Assembly (NCBI GenBank): GCA_963920685.1
Contig: OY987332.1
Coordinates: 8,679,657-8,743,656 of the forward strand
DNA: 64,000 bases
DNA from: Polydrusus tereticollis
Taxonomy: Eukaryota > Arthropoda > Insecta > Coleoptera > Curculionidae
Direction of reading: 5' to 3'
Shown here: positions 20,900 to 32,397 of the stretch, in pieces
How positions within the stretch are numbered: position 1 is the stretch's first letter
How the letters are laid out: each line of letters begins with the position of its first letter
Made by a program: the position numbers and the translations under genes
Notes under the pieces: model-generated
The model's database searches: none
What the model was told of the DNA's origin: nothing
Seen by the model: only the letters and a program-made list of their open reading frames with translations

Positions 20900-23180
20900 C
20901 GTATAAGAACCCCATAATAACAAACATTTAATTGCTTTATCGTAGGTGCCTTAAAAAATAACATGCCATTTTTTGGCTGTTTCATTTTCAGATTTCTGAT
21001 GAGAGCTATTAACGTACACAATTACTGGAAGCTGGTAAAGTTTTTATTGACAATGTCATTAAGCAATGGCGAAGAATGCTCAATATTAAGAGGACGCAAG
21101 CAAAAATTACATGAGAATTTTTTAACTGCGTTAGATTCTTGCAAAATCGGTTCATACATACAAATTTATGAACTATCAAAGAATGGTGCAAGTTAATTTT
21201 TCCCATAGTGTAAGTGATTGCACAAATATGCAATGTAAAATAATTGTCACTGTAATGTTTGGATTGTAATTACTGTTTAATTGTTTAAAAGTAATTGCCA
21301 AATTACTGATGTATCTTAATGAGTTATAAACGCAATTAAAAGAAATGCGACCACCCTGTAAAACAATTGACGCAATCCATGTAAAATGCAATGAATAAAC
21401 AATTATGGCGGCCATCGGTATCGGCATTGCATTAGTTAGTGGGTATGATGTATTGTATCTTGACAGGCCCCAAGGGAAGATACGTCGATGTCGAGCGACC
21501 CTGACATGAAACTCAGCAACGTTAAATTCTGACCCGATTTTTCACATACGTGTGAAGGGCCCTTAAAAAGTCGCGACGCCCTTAAAACTATACGAAATTG
21601 ATCATAATCCATCTAACACCGCCTCCGCCTGGGCCTAGAATGATTTATGGAAAATATTACAACAGCTCGAAAAGTAACGTGCCGGCTATTCCCAGAAGTC
21701 CTGGACCAATGCTTTTCCCGTTTTCCTGGACAATCCCACGGGATTCCCAAGAGTTTGACCACGAAAGGCATTGCGAATTTCTTTCCGTAGTTTTACAAGA
21801 AAAATTGTATTTATGACTTTTCTATTTGTGTGGACGCGTTTGAAATATTTGCTTCGTCACGTCTAGTCTAGCAAGTCACTTTTTGACATCACTAGGTATG
21901 CTATTTAAATTGCACAATATTAATTAGACCTTATTACCCTATTTTAGTTAGATTAAGTCCTGAAAAGAACATTGTCTTGGCATCGTTTGACCGTATTTGA
22001 CTTTCTCAAACTATTCTAATCTTAGTCCATTCATTTTAACAGCAGGAATTTCAACACAATGGCTAAAACTTGCGAACACACATTACTATGTCTTATGTAA
22101 TTGTGTATTGTCTCCGTTGTAGTTTACAAACTAGAAACTTTCTTGCGAACTTTTGGTACAATGAAGGGTTAACTATAATAGTGGTCGTGCAATTTCACAG
22201 AGTTTCTATTCTCAATGTTTTTCGGAATCGCTATTTTACTAGATGTCTCATTATTTTTTATTCTTATGGAACATCTGTTTTTAAGGCTTATACAGGGTCC
22301 TGTAACTCAGCTCCCTTGGCCTTTAAACTTTATAGTATTGGAGATACAGATTTAGATCTGCTAAAGGGCGACTACTATCAAATTATCTTCATAATAGATA
22401 CCCTTTTCAATAAACCTTTTTTGCCACTAACTTCTCACTTTCCTTTTCACCTTACAATTTAAATAAATGTAACCCACACAAAATCCTGCTGCAACGCTCT
22501 TGTTCGACATTTTCTTTCCTAATGATGTGTGGACGTAAAACATTGTTTTTAATTTGTTGCAAAAATGTTTTCTATATGTTTAAAACATTTGTTTATAAAC
22601 CGTCTAGAAACAGTTTCCATATTTTGTTTTTATGTCTGTATTAGTTATATGGACTTACCTCAAAATCAAAGAAAAGTGTGTATACATATCAGTGCTTTAT
22701 ACCATCCAATATAATATGTTCATAAAGCCTGATGGAGAGTTATGGAGTATAGGGTCTTAATATTGCCCCCCTCCCGCCCAATCCCCCAAGGGCACACCTT
22801 CGAAGCCGTAGTGTCAAAGTAATTAGCGACGAGGAGTGGCGCCTCTCATATTAAGGTACAAAATATCGTTTTTAATTAATAAAAAAAGACGAGAATGCGT
22901 TTTTTATCGGCACGTAACATCGTGGTCTATAAACAATGTCGCGTAACTACCCTCTATCAAGAAGGGTCGTTGAGGTGTCAAATCATTCGGATGGTATACG
23001 GGGTGCGGTGAATAAACCTAAATATGCAAAGAATGTGCGGTAATAAAACAACTAAATTTTGATATTCTAAATTAAATTTTCAATTAATTAGGGGATTCAG
23101 TATTGAATAAAGATAAATGCAAGTTATAATATACTTCATTAAGTCAGTTAACACCTAATACAGTTTTGTATATCAAACTT
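20900..23180. other. Unannotated AT-rich stretch
   Basis: Contains open frames on both strands (for example about 22070-22462) with no recognisable domain. A sequence near 22446-22480 (AATTTAAATAAATGTAACCC) recurs inverted near 28080-28110, so part of it is a dispersed repeat. A C-rich patch lies near 22770. No gene is supported. Confidence 0.4.
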
Positions 23181-23189
23181 ATCCTGATA

Positions 23190-24624
23190 TTAATTTGAAA
23201 AATTATAAAATGCACCAGTTATTATGTGTGCTTCAAGGTTTTGAACTAAAAAATTTTGGCGTCTTTCACTAAGGACATGTTTGTAAAAAGAAAACGATCT
23301 TCCTACATCTACTGAAGTTATAGGGCAAAGTTTTAATTTCGGAACTGAGGCAGGTTCAATAGCTAAATTATTTACAGTTTTCCCTGACATTATGTTACGA
23401 CCTACCTTAAAATCATGAAACCTATGTTTTTTTCTATTAAATTTTCTAATTTTGCCACTACCTCACCTCGTATTTGTTTGCAATTTTGTACACATGTTTC
23501 TATTATATCCATCGACTCTGGTAGACTTGTACACGATTCCTCTAGTTGCAAAATACTGTCTGCTATAAAACTGTTGTTCCACTTTAGCACTTTGAAATAT
23601 TTCTTTAGACTTTAGGATGCACTGTGAATCATCACCAGACATTTGCGAAATTAAGTCTTTCAATTTTTGGAAATTATCTGCATAAAATATTGACGCCCGA
23701 ATCCAAGGTGCCCTATCTGGTTACGACAGGCTCAGGTGGTAATGGTACTCCGGGAAGATTTTCCTTGTAAAATTGTACTCTTAATGGGGCCTTTATGAAT
23801 ATCTTTTTCACATTTGCTATTAGGTCATTGGCCAACGGAAAGGAAACTCTAATAGTTTCCGCAACCCTATTTAATCCGTGAGCTAGGCAAGGTACATGCA
23901 TCAAATTATCATAAAATATTTTTAAATTCTGTCCTGTCTTTATCATATACGGCACAGCATGGGACAACAGGACAAGAATTTTATCTGTAGGAACTGAATT
24001 CGGCAAAAAGAAATATGTTAAGGTTTCTTGAATAAAACGTGTAACTGTAAGGTTGTCTGTTTTTTCCACTTCATTTATGGCTATACGGTAAGCTTTTCCA
24101 GGTTCTTCTTCTGTGAGTTTTCCGATCATTAAATTAACTTTATAACGACCACACGAATCAGTTCTTTCGTCGACGACAAAATACATATAGTTACCTCCAA
24201 TTTCTTTTTTTATTTCATCTAGCACGGTACCAAATACCTTTCCAACGGCATTTTTTCTTAATGTTGATTCATCTGGAGCATTACATTTTGTATATTTTTG
24301 CAGAACGGCCTTAACTTGCGGGTTGGTTAACTTGTTTAAAGGAATATTAGTAGCCAAGAACGTTTTACATAGACCTTTATTAAATTCTGACTGGTCATGG
24401 TTTCCGTTTTTAAAAATCTTAAATAACTGCTGCAGCGTTGACTGAATGGGACCAGACTTCATCTTGCTAATCGCAATGTGAGACGGCGTCTTAATGTGTT
24501 GGTCTATTTGAAATTTCTTTGAGCAGGAAACAATTTTTGAACAAGACTTGCAAAAAACATGGTCGCCGTCCAAAGCAAGTTCTGGGTAAGGCTTAATCCA
24601 CGAAATACATCGTATTTTCGACAT
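23190..24624 (-). pseudogene. CGGBP1-like / hAT-derived gene, frameshifted
   Basis: From MSKIRCISWIKPYP (24624) the frame has a BED-like zinc finger (FCKSCSKIV ... QHIKTPSHI, residues about 25-55) and then the hAT/DUF659 region VVDERTDSCGRYKVNLMIG. It ends at a stop at 23713 just after PPEPVVTR. The expected continuation follows in another frame (APWIRASIFYADNFQKLKDL), then SILQLEESCTSLPESMDII, and finally the hAT C-terminal block VDVGRSFSFYKHVLSERRQNF (about 23220-23300). At least two frameshifts break it. Relatives are the many CGG-triplet-repeat-binding-protein-1-like genes of insects, themselves hAT descendants. An upstream Met at 24696 exists but adds no known domain. Confidence 0.75.
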
Positions 24625-25081
24625 ATTCACAGCTTTCACTTTCACTTTGTTTGCGTTTACAATACTAACTGCGGCTACGACAAACGACAACCTCAATAAT
24701 ACTGAAAAACTGTAACAAATGTGAGCAAATAAATAATTATAGAAGGTGTAGATAAAGAAATTCTAGCTAAAACATCTGGTCAAAAATACCCACCCACTAA
24801 TGGAATTTCTCAATAGAAGAACAATAGTTTATTTTATTAGTTTATTACTTTATTAATTAGCCTATTTATTGCCCTCTTATCTTCAGACCTCGACAGCACA
24901 GGCAACACGGCGGCGTGCGACCATAAAACGTAAGAAAAGAATACAGAAATCCCAAAACATTCTTAGATATGCAATAGTTCTTAAAATATGCATTTCTTCC
25001 TTTAAAATCACAAGATATGCAAAAATGCATATCTATATGTATATGCAAAATGCATAAAATCCAGTTTTTAGAAATCAATTA

Positions 25082-25285
25082 TGGTTTATGCACGACGGGG
25101 CTCTAGGTCATCTTACCTTGATTGCTCGAGAATTTTAGCATAGGGTGTATAAAAATCGCTAGATTGGTCGCGGAGCTGTGGAATCAAATCATCTGTGGCC
25201 CTCCAAGGTCACCAGAATTAAATTCCTTAGATTATTTTTTTATGGGGATATTTAAAAGCGTTAGTTTACTCTACACCATTTAAAA
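25082..25285 (+). pseudogene. Mariner transposase scrap (catalytic region)
   Basis: Across two frames the sequence reads FMHDGAPGHLTLIAREFL, then RWIGRGAVES, then FFMGIFKS. This is the second-Asp block, the WIGRGGP block and the FFLWG block of insect mariner/Tc1 transposases. It has stops, no N-terminus and no terminal repeats. Confidence 0.6.
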
Positions 25286-27778
25286 ACATTTCCTGGTCTA
25301 CCAATCGGTTGGGAATTGTAATTTTTTCGGCCTGGTAAAAAAATGTATTTTTCATCAATCCTCGTATAACCAATTTTTTACCCTATTCCATTTCGTACGA
25401 AATAATCGGTTCGAATATTTACCTTTTGGGAATATAAATGATACAGGTAACTCTTTATGTCATCGCTATGCCCTTTCACAAATGGGAATGGGTAATTTTG
25501 TGATTTTTTAGGAGGGAACGCGCTTAGATGTAAAATTAGATATGCAGTTTTTGTACTTAATAAATTATTCGGTTCTTGAACGGTATGAGTCAGAATAGTC
25601 ATCGAAATGGGAGGAAATAAAGCTCGCATAAGGAAACCACTGACATTTACGTGGCAGAAGGGGCGATCTTTATTGAAATATCCTGTTTCTCTTAACATCT
25701 TCACAATGGACAGGAATTAGTATCTGCAAGGATACCCTATGACTTATGACTGTTTAGCTAACAGGACTGATGCTTATCTATGGAATGTGGAATTGTCTTC
25801 AGAATGAAATAGTTATTGCACCAACTCTAAACTCTGCTAGGAATAGAGTTGAGAAGAATCTAAAAGAAACGAGAGATTATTGCCCACTACATCTTAAATG
25901 TTTGGGGTGCTTTATTTAAATTTTTTTTTGTTTATCTGTTTCTTAATAGTAGGTTTAAAGAATTTTTTTAGATAAATATAATTTTTAAGGATATTTTTAA
26001 ATTACCTTATGTTTTAATGTATATTTGTAAGACTGGTAAGATTGATAGCTCTATCGGTTAGGGCATAACGACGCTGGTTTTATATTTGATAGTTTAGAAT
26101 CAAAGTTTGAATATCATCCAGACCAGATTGGTTTCGAATATCAATTTGTTGTGATGTTGCCATTATTATCATAATAAATGCAAGTTTCTTTTAAATTCTT
26201 TATTCTTCTTAACTTTGACCGAAGAAATCCCTAAATATTTTAATACAAATTAATATTTGGTAATTTCATCGGCTTATTGCTTCCTAACCTTTTTAAATAA
26301 TAACAATGTAACTTATATTTATTTGGCTTTTTTACAAGCTCGATTTTAAAATAGAATTTTTGTAAACTTGAACAGAATAGAATCAAGGATCCCTCTTTTA
26401 CGAAAAAGTACTTCGAATATCTTGACTATTGTGTACCAAATCAAATAGTGATACAATATCAAGCTGTTGAAAGCCCTAAAAAGCTTTGTGTCTACGTTTC
26501 CTCAAGATATTCAATACGTAGAGCTCTTTGCGAACGTAAATAAAAGTTCGTTCCCACATTTCGGTCTCTCCAATATTTCACTATTTAACAACACATCGAA
26601 GAAAAAATGATGTTTAGACTGAACAATCCTTATAATTTTCCCAAGCCGAAAACTTTTTAAGGGAAACGAGGAGGGGCATGATTCTTATTCTGGTACAGCT
26701 CTCTGCACTTCAAATACTGAAGGTGTTGTTGCTTAGGAAGTTAGTCGTGTCGTTTACACTCTGCGAAATAGAAATGCTTTTTTTTTTATCCAGAGGGAAT
26801 AAGACTCCATTTCTATGCTCTTATGGAAAAATGTGTAAGAGTGGGTGAGCAGATATTTTGCCATGGACCGTTAACAATCCCAAATTATGAAAATTTCAAT
26901 TACAACCCCCAAATCCATTAGAATACAGGGTTGGTTAATAACTACGAAGCATGCCTGATTTTTCATATTTAATTTTATCGACACTTTCAAGAAAATCACT
27001 TCAAATTTGCTTTCAAGGGGAAAAACCATTTGCTTATATTTTCTAACCTATAATTTCAGTCCCTTAGCAGGTTAGATGTGTTTGTGACATCTCTATCTAA
27101 AGGTCCTTAAATTTTGTTTCGAAACTTTGCAAGAAAAGACGGTAGCTTTCTAAAATAAAAACAAATCGTTATGTTTCAGGATTTATCTTAACCATAACTT
27201 TAAGAGGTATTACTTGATATCTATTCCCATCCGCAAGGGAGTTACAGTTATCAGTTTCAAAATATTAACAAAATATTTGCACCTTAAAAACAAAATCAAT
27301 GTGCCTATAAAAAATCCATACTTTAATATTGAAGAAGATATCTTATATATCAAAAAAAGTATATTATACAGGGTGTTATTTAATGAGTGTCCGATATTTT
27401 ACCGGACGATTCCTCAGTTATTTATAAGGTGAAAAGTTCAAATAAGGGTGTTACAATTTTTAACAGGAACAAAAAATATGTACGCCACTGCCGTTTTCTC
27501 TTTTGATAACACTGTTATGTAGGCACTTTATTAGCTAAGGTAAAGTATTTTTATTATGTCTCATTACTACCACGTCTGATCCGCATCACTGTAAAGATTT
27601 ATTCATAAAGAGGAAAAGAGGTAAAGATTTATCATTTCATGATAATTTCCTTGCCAGTTTCGCAGAGTAGACGTACGCCGACGACTCCAGCCTGGAGTTT
27701 TGACGTGACGTATTTTTTGACCTATATCAAAATTTAATAAAATTAGAATGTGCACATATTTATTTAAAAGTCGTGGAA

Positions 27779-27851
27779 AAAGTACAGTATTCTACTCGCG
27801 GTAATGACAGTTATTTCAATTATCGCTCGTTGAATAATATACTATTATTAT
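27779..27851. repeat. Deleted copy of the CTCGCG palindromic repeat
   Basis: AAAGTACAGTATTCTACTCGCG (first 20 bases AAAGTACAGTATTCTACTCG) at 27779 and CGCTCGTTGAATAATATACT at 27827-27846 match the two ends of the palindrome at 10398-10532, with the middle lost. This shows a dispersed family of short inverted-repeat elements. Confidence 0.6.
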
Positions 27852-27986
27852 TAAGAATTTGGTAAGGAAGAGACCGGAAAATGAAGAGAAAAAATTGGAG
27901 AGGGTGTATAAGTCGGAAAAGGCATTATTTCTTGAATAAAACGTTGAACTGTAGGGAATGCCGAGCAAGAGGCGGCAGAGGAAGAA

Positions 27987-28500
27987 GAAAGTGTTTTCCG
28001 TTTTCGACGGAAACTCAAAAACACTGAAACTTTGTTTAGAAACAGTTTCGCAATATCTTGATAAACTACTGAAAGAGGAATTTGTGCGGGTTACATTTAT
28101 TTAAATTGTGAGGTTAAAAAGAAAACGAGGAGTTGGTTTAGTAGCAGTAACATTAAATTCTTCGGCAAGAGTCGTATAAGAATCAGTGTTCTTGTTTCTG
28201 GTTTTATCTCTTTCGTTTGTATATCCTACAAACACGGCAAAGCATGAAAGTTTTCAATAAGTTTTAACGTTATTTCCGTATTCCACATGTTCAAACTTCG
28301 CATGCTACAAACATACCGAAATAAAATCAAAAAAAGCAATATTCTCCCATCTGTTCCGAAAACATGTCCAGACCTATAAGCTTTGTTTCATGTTTTCCAT
28401 TTTCGATGGGAACTCAAAAACATTGAAACTTTGTTTGGAAGCAAATATCTTGATAAGTTACTGAAACAAATCGTAAACATTTCCGAAACGTTTCAGAAAC
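27987..28500. repeat. Duplicated ~90 bp block
   Basis: GTTTTCCGTTTTCGACGG at 27987 with GAAACTTTGTTTAGAAAC after it recurs at 28391 as GTTTTCCATTTTCGATGG with GAAACTTTGTTTGGAAGC. Both copies continue to ATATCTTGATAARYTACTGA. Non-coding; possibly part of an unrecognised repeat also seen near 14890 (GTTTTCTGTTTTTCGACGG). Confidence 0.55.
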
Positions 28501-30371
28501 ATTGTTTCTAATTTTTCTAAATTTTTTATTTTAACTAGCCCATTAAAAGTAATTTATTTCGTTTTACTGTTTTCTATTACATTTTAGATGTAAAATTAAT
28601 AGGGTAGCCAATATTAATAGTTCTTATACCAATTGTATACAAAATTCTGAAAACCTCTCATTTTCAAAAAGACTAAGGATCTAGCTCTATGGTGCCCACC
28701 TCCTCCTGAAGAAGGTGCAATGAAGAAGATTTCTGAGTTGTGTTCTGCTATTTGATAATGTTCATTCTTGTAAAAAATTGCTAATTTTGGTAAGGACCCA
28801 CTTATGTATGATGCACGTCCAAAAAGCTGAAACCATTATGTCGTATGTATGAAAATTCCTAAAACTTATGATTTTAAAACCGAAATATATTGCGTCTAAA
28901 TAATTAAGCTAATTTAGGCACCTGTTAGAAGTTTAATATATACACATATACCGACGCTACACAAGAAATAATGGCGAAACTTTAACTTGGATCTTAATAA
29001 AATTAGGTATTTCTGACATACTTACTATATTTGCGCTTTAAACTATCGAATATAGTAAATAGATTCAGACGTAGAATTTCAAACAGGATTTTTTTACTTG
29101 ACCAGACCAGACCAAGCCACACAGAGTGTCCTCAATGTCAGAAAATAATTTCAAAATAGACTTTATTATTGTCTTGCCAATAACGACGTACATTTTGAAT
29201 ATTTCATTTCAAACTATATTGCATTTCCTACCATTAGATTTTTCCATCTAACACGCAAACTGATTATCAAATCAAGAAATATTTAGGGTGGTTCGTTTTC
29301 AAATGAAGACACTGTATAATAATATTATAAAGTAATAACCAAACAAGGAGGGTTGAAATTTGACCCCTAACTTGTTTTCTTAGGTAGGTAGGTATATTGT
29401 AACGATTAATTAAAATTGGTTTACCTATCCCTTATAACACAGGTACCTATAATTATATTAAAACAAGACATTGTAAATGATATTTTGTTGCCGTACATTT
29501 TTAGATTTGGGATATTTTTCCTTGAAATATTATTCATCGTCACGAAATACCTATCCAATAAAAATTAAAACTAGGACAAAGAAAATTTAGTAATTATTAT
29601 TAAACAGTCATTAGGAAAAGGTTGCAGTCCAACAAGTTGGCAGACCAGACATGAAGTACCTCCCTAATCATCAGCGGTTATTTTTCTTTGCAAATTTGAG
29701 AATTGAAAAGTAATTTTGTTTTTATGTTAAGCAGAATCAGAGGTAATGTGTATTAAAACATAGTCTCATTGCGTTGTTACCACAGCTTGTTGTTACTATA
29801 AAAAGTCATCAGCAAATAAAATAAATGAGATATTTTCAGTTTCTTCTCGCACAATAAGGAAAAATCCACGACAACATCTTGTATAACGCATCTGCCGAAT
29901 CTCCCCTCTATTTCTTTTACCTTCAGAAATTTATTTAACTCACTATGTGCCTGCTTTTTTATTTACAAGGTACAAGAAAAACGAAGAGGAAAATTTAAAA
30001 ATGCCGAACAACTACATGGCAACAAGGCGTAACTGATAATATATTTCCACGAAATGGTTTTCTGGAGGTGTTTCTTGCTGGAAATGAATGGAAAAACAGG
30101 CATTTGAATGGCTTTTATAGGATAAATTTTGTCTCTTTAAATATTTAAAGGATTTGATAAGAGAGCAGTGGAAATAAAACGAGAAAAGTCTTCTTTTAAA
30201 CTTTTTTTTTTAATTGAACAGAAAACAAATGGAATTTCGCCTATTATACGGGTGTTATTTCATTAATACGTGAACATTCAAACTTTAAGGGATAATTTCT
30301 TGTATGATTTTAAGACAAGAAATGTAGTAAAAAGTAATTCAAAGTATTTCGCGGTAATTGAGGTATAGTTA

Positions 30372-30814
30372 ATGCAAAACAAAAACCGATGCACGTCATC
30401 AATCAGCTGATAATTGTAAATCCGTAAGAAAACACGAGGAAATTAAATTTGGCAAAAAGTATTAAAACTTTATGCGATATTAAATTTACTACAAACTTAA
30501 AGTATTCTTCTTTGATACGAACCCACTTATAGCAAATATATTGTTTAATTAAGCTTGTAAAAATTAATGTTCCTCGTTTAGTCCGTGTTGTTGTGCGTCT
30601 AGCTTTTAACAAAAACCCCAGATCTTGTCATAAATAGCATTAAAAGATTGTTCTATTAAGAGAAACAAAAGTGCACATATATATCTCTGTCGGTTATGTT
30701 GTTTACTATTTGTGAAAAATACCGAAGCATTTAAATAGTCGGCTAATAGCTTTTTCTTAGGAGCTAACTGACGTCACTCGAGGGGTATCACGTGCATCGG
30801 TTTTTGTTTTGCAT
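30372..30814. repeat. 25 bp perfect inverted repeat pair
   Basis: Positions 30372-30396 (beginning ATGCAAAACAAAAACCGATG) are exactly complementary to 30790-30814. The right copy lies inside the 1.6 kb direct repeat, and is therefore present again near 35402. It may mark the ends of a 440 bp MITE or a transposon terminus. Confidence 0.7.
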
Positions 30815-32397
30815 CAACTTTAGTTTGTAGTCCTTCGAGTATGGGCTAACCTTTCCCATTTTTTAGTTGAAGTATTTTTTCTCACTTACCCTACCTCTGT
30901 GTTACGCCCATGCATGTTATAAACCTTAAGTTGTAATATTTAAGTGACAAAATGAAAATTAATTGTACTTTATAAACAAAACGTTGTTGAAAAGAACGCT
31001 CCTGAGGGTGAAATAACTCACCCCCCCGTACAACTTTCTAATGCTTAATGCAAACAGATGCTTTTCTTAATTGTTAAACTTTGTTTTACTCCCGTTTTAA
31101 TGGAAAGCCTCTGTTTAAAAGATAATTTTGAATTATAGGATTTACGCGAGGAGGATAGTCTTAAGTAGGTAGATACTTATAGGACATAAAATATATAAGT
31201 ACATATCTTATTGAATTTTTAGAAATACATTTAGTTATGGTCAATTTATGTATGTATCTATGTATCCAGTACGCAACTGATGTAAATGCTTTTCTAGGGG
31301 ATGAAGGACAACAATTAAAACGATTCCATAATTTATAAAATTTTGTTAGGTACCTATTGTTATAACACACTAAACCCAGTACATTAAAGCAATGTTTTGT
31401 AATGTTAATCCACAGTAGAAATATTAACGTTGTTTTGCAACGTTGTTGTTTTGTCTTGGTAACGTAGGTGAGTCTACAACCCAGTCCGCTAGAGCACGTC
31501 AAAATGACGTCATATTCTAGTGACTTATTACCATGTATGACGTGACTATATGACGATAATATGACGTGAAAATGACCTCCTAATGTCATAGACCGATGAC
31601 GTCAATATCTTACGTCATTTTTACGTTTTTAAATGACGTGACTTTTACATCCTAAAATATTTTGTATTCACCAGTAAACCACTTTCAATTGAAATTACTA
31701 AATATACATTCTGTAAGCGTTTATTAGATGTAAGTACATACTTCAACCATGCAACGAAATCAAAGCAAAGGTAAGTACCTATAATACACTATTAATTGCA
31801 GGGTATTGCTGCTGCATGACAAAGGATTTCTTGATTTCTAGTATTGTACTTATGTTAGTGGAGTTTTATAGACGAAATCTCTAATTTTTAGTGTATTTGT
31901 GCTTAATATTCTAGTAAAATTTATTTTTTGTTTATTTTTGCATATCCTTATCGCCATGCTGGATTTATGAACTACTTTAAACTTTATCACTTTATGCACT
32001 TTAAGGCCAACGTCTTAAAGTCATCTAAAATGTCCCGTTCATCTATTATGGGTACTTTAGGTGGTAAGTCCACCTAAAATACCCATCAAGTTAACCATAC
32101 AGGTATAAACGTTAGGTGTTTGTAACTTTTACGTTGCTGAAATGTTAATATTTGTTCTAATGTTACATTACAGAAACATGATATCTATGTTTTCTAAATA
32201 GAATGTTACAAATGTAACATTTATAAGGGGGACATAAAAGGTAACATTGATGTTGAATATTACATTACAGTTGCATTTTAAAGAACATTACTTTGTACTT
32301 TTTCTACATTATCTAATCATTAATGTAACGTTTTTATGTTTAGTGGGTATAGATACCTACTTATATAGTAGGTATACTTACATATAAAATAAGTACC
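30766..32397. repeat. 1.6 kb direct repeat, copy A
   Basis: Starts TAACTGACGTCACTCGAGG and runs to the left end of the pogo element. It is nearly identical to 35378-36992, with scattered single-base changes and small indels. It includes an ACGT cluster (31495-31640), a near-perfect palindrome ATGGGTACTTTAGGTGG / CCACCTAAAATACCCAT (about 32047-32086) and many ATGTTAC/GTAACAT motifs (32130-32340). A 142-codon minus-strand frame inside is not conserved-looking and is truncated in copy B, so I do not call it a gene. Confidence 0.85.

Larger units (their letters stand above)
25720..30370. other. Long stretch with little recognisable content
   Basis: Most of this 4.6 kb shows no gene. It holds a weak tRNA-like head near 26046 (TAGCTCTATCGGTTAGGGC, resembling an A box, with AGTTTGAATATC about 60 bases on), a palindromic repeat end at 27779, and a duplicated block at 27987 and 28391, listed separately. 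Open frames are short and domain-free. Confidence 0.4.

Noticed and set aside
22070..22462. 130-codon plus-strand open frame
   Set aside because: Aromatic-rich, no known motif, no splice or start context, and part of the region is a dispersed repeat.
25378..25704. 108-codon minus-strand open frame
   Set aside because: No recognisable domain or composition typical of a gene; it follows mariner debris.
26041..26130. Possible tRNA-derived SINE head with A-box-like TAGCTCTATCGGTTAGGGC
   Set aside because: The B-box-like part (AGTTTGAATATC) is weak, the T-arm does not pair, and no tail or target duplication was found; too thin for a call.
31161..31589. 142-codon minus-strand open frame in direct repeat copy A
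   Set aside because: Its counterpart in copy B (35754-36110) has a different length and ends, the protein shows no domain, and it overlaps motif clusters; it looks like chance reading through a repeat.
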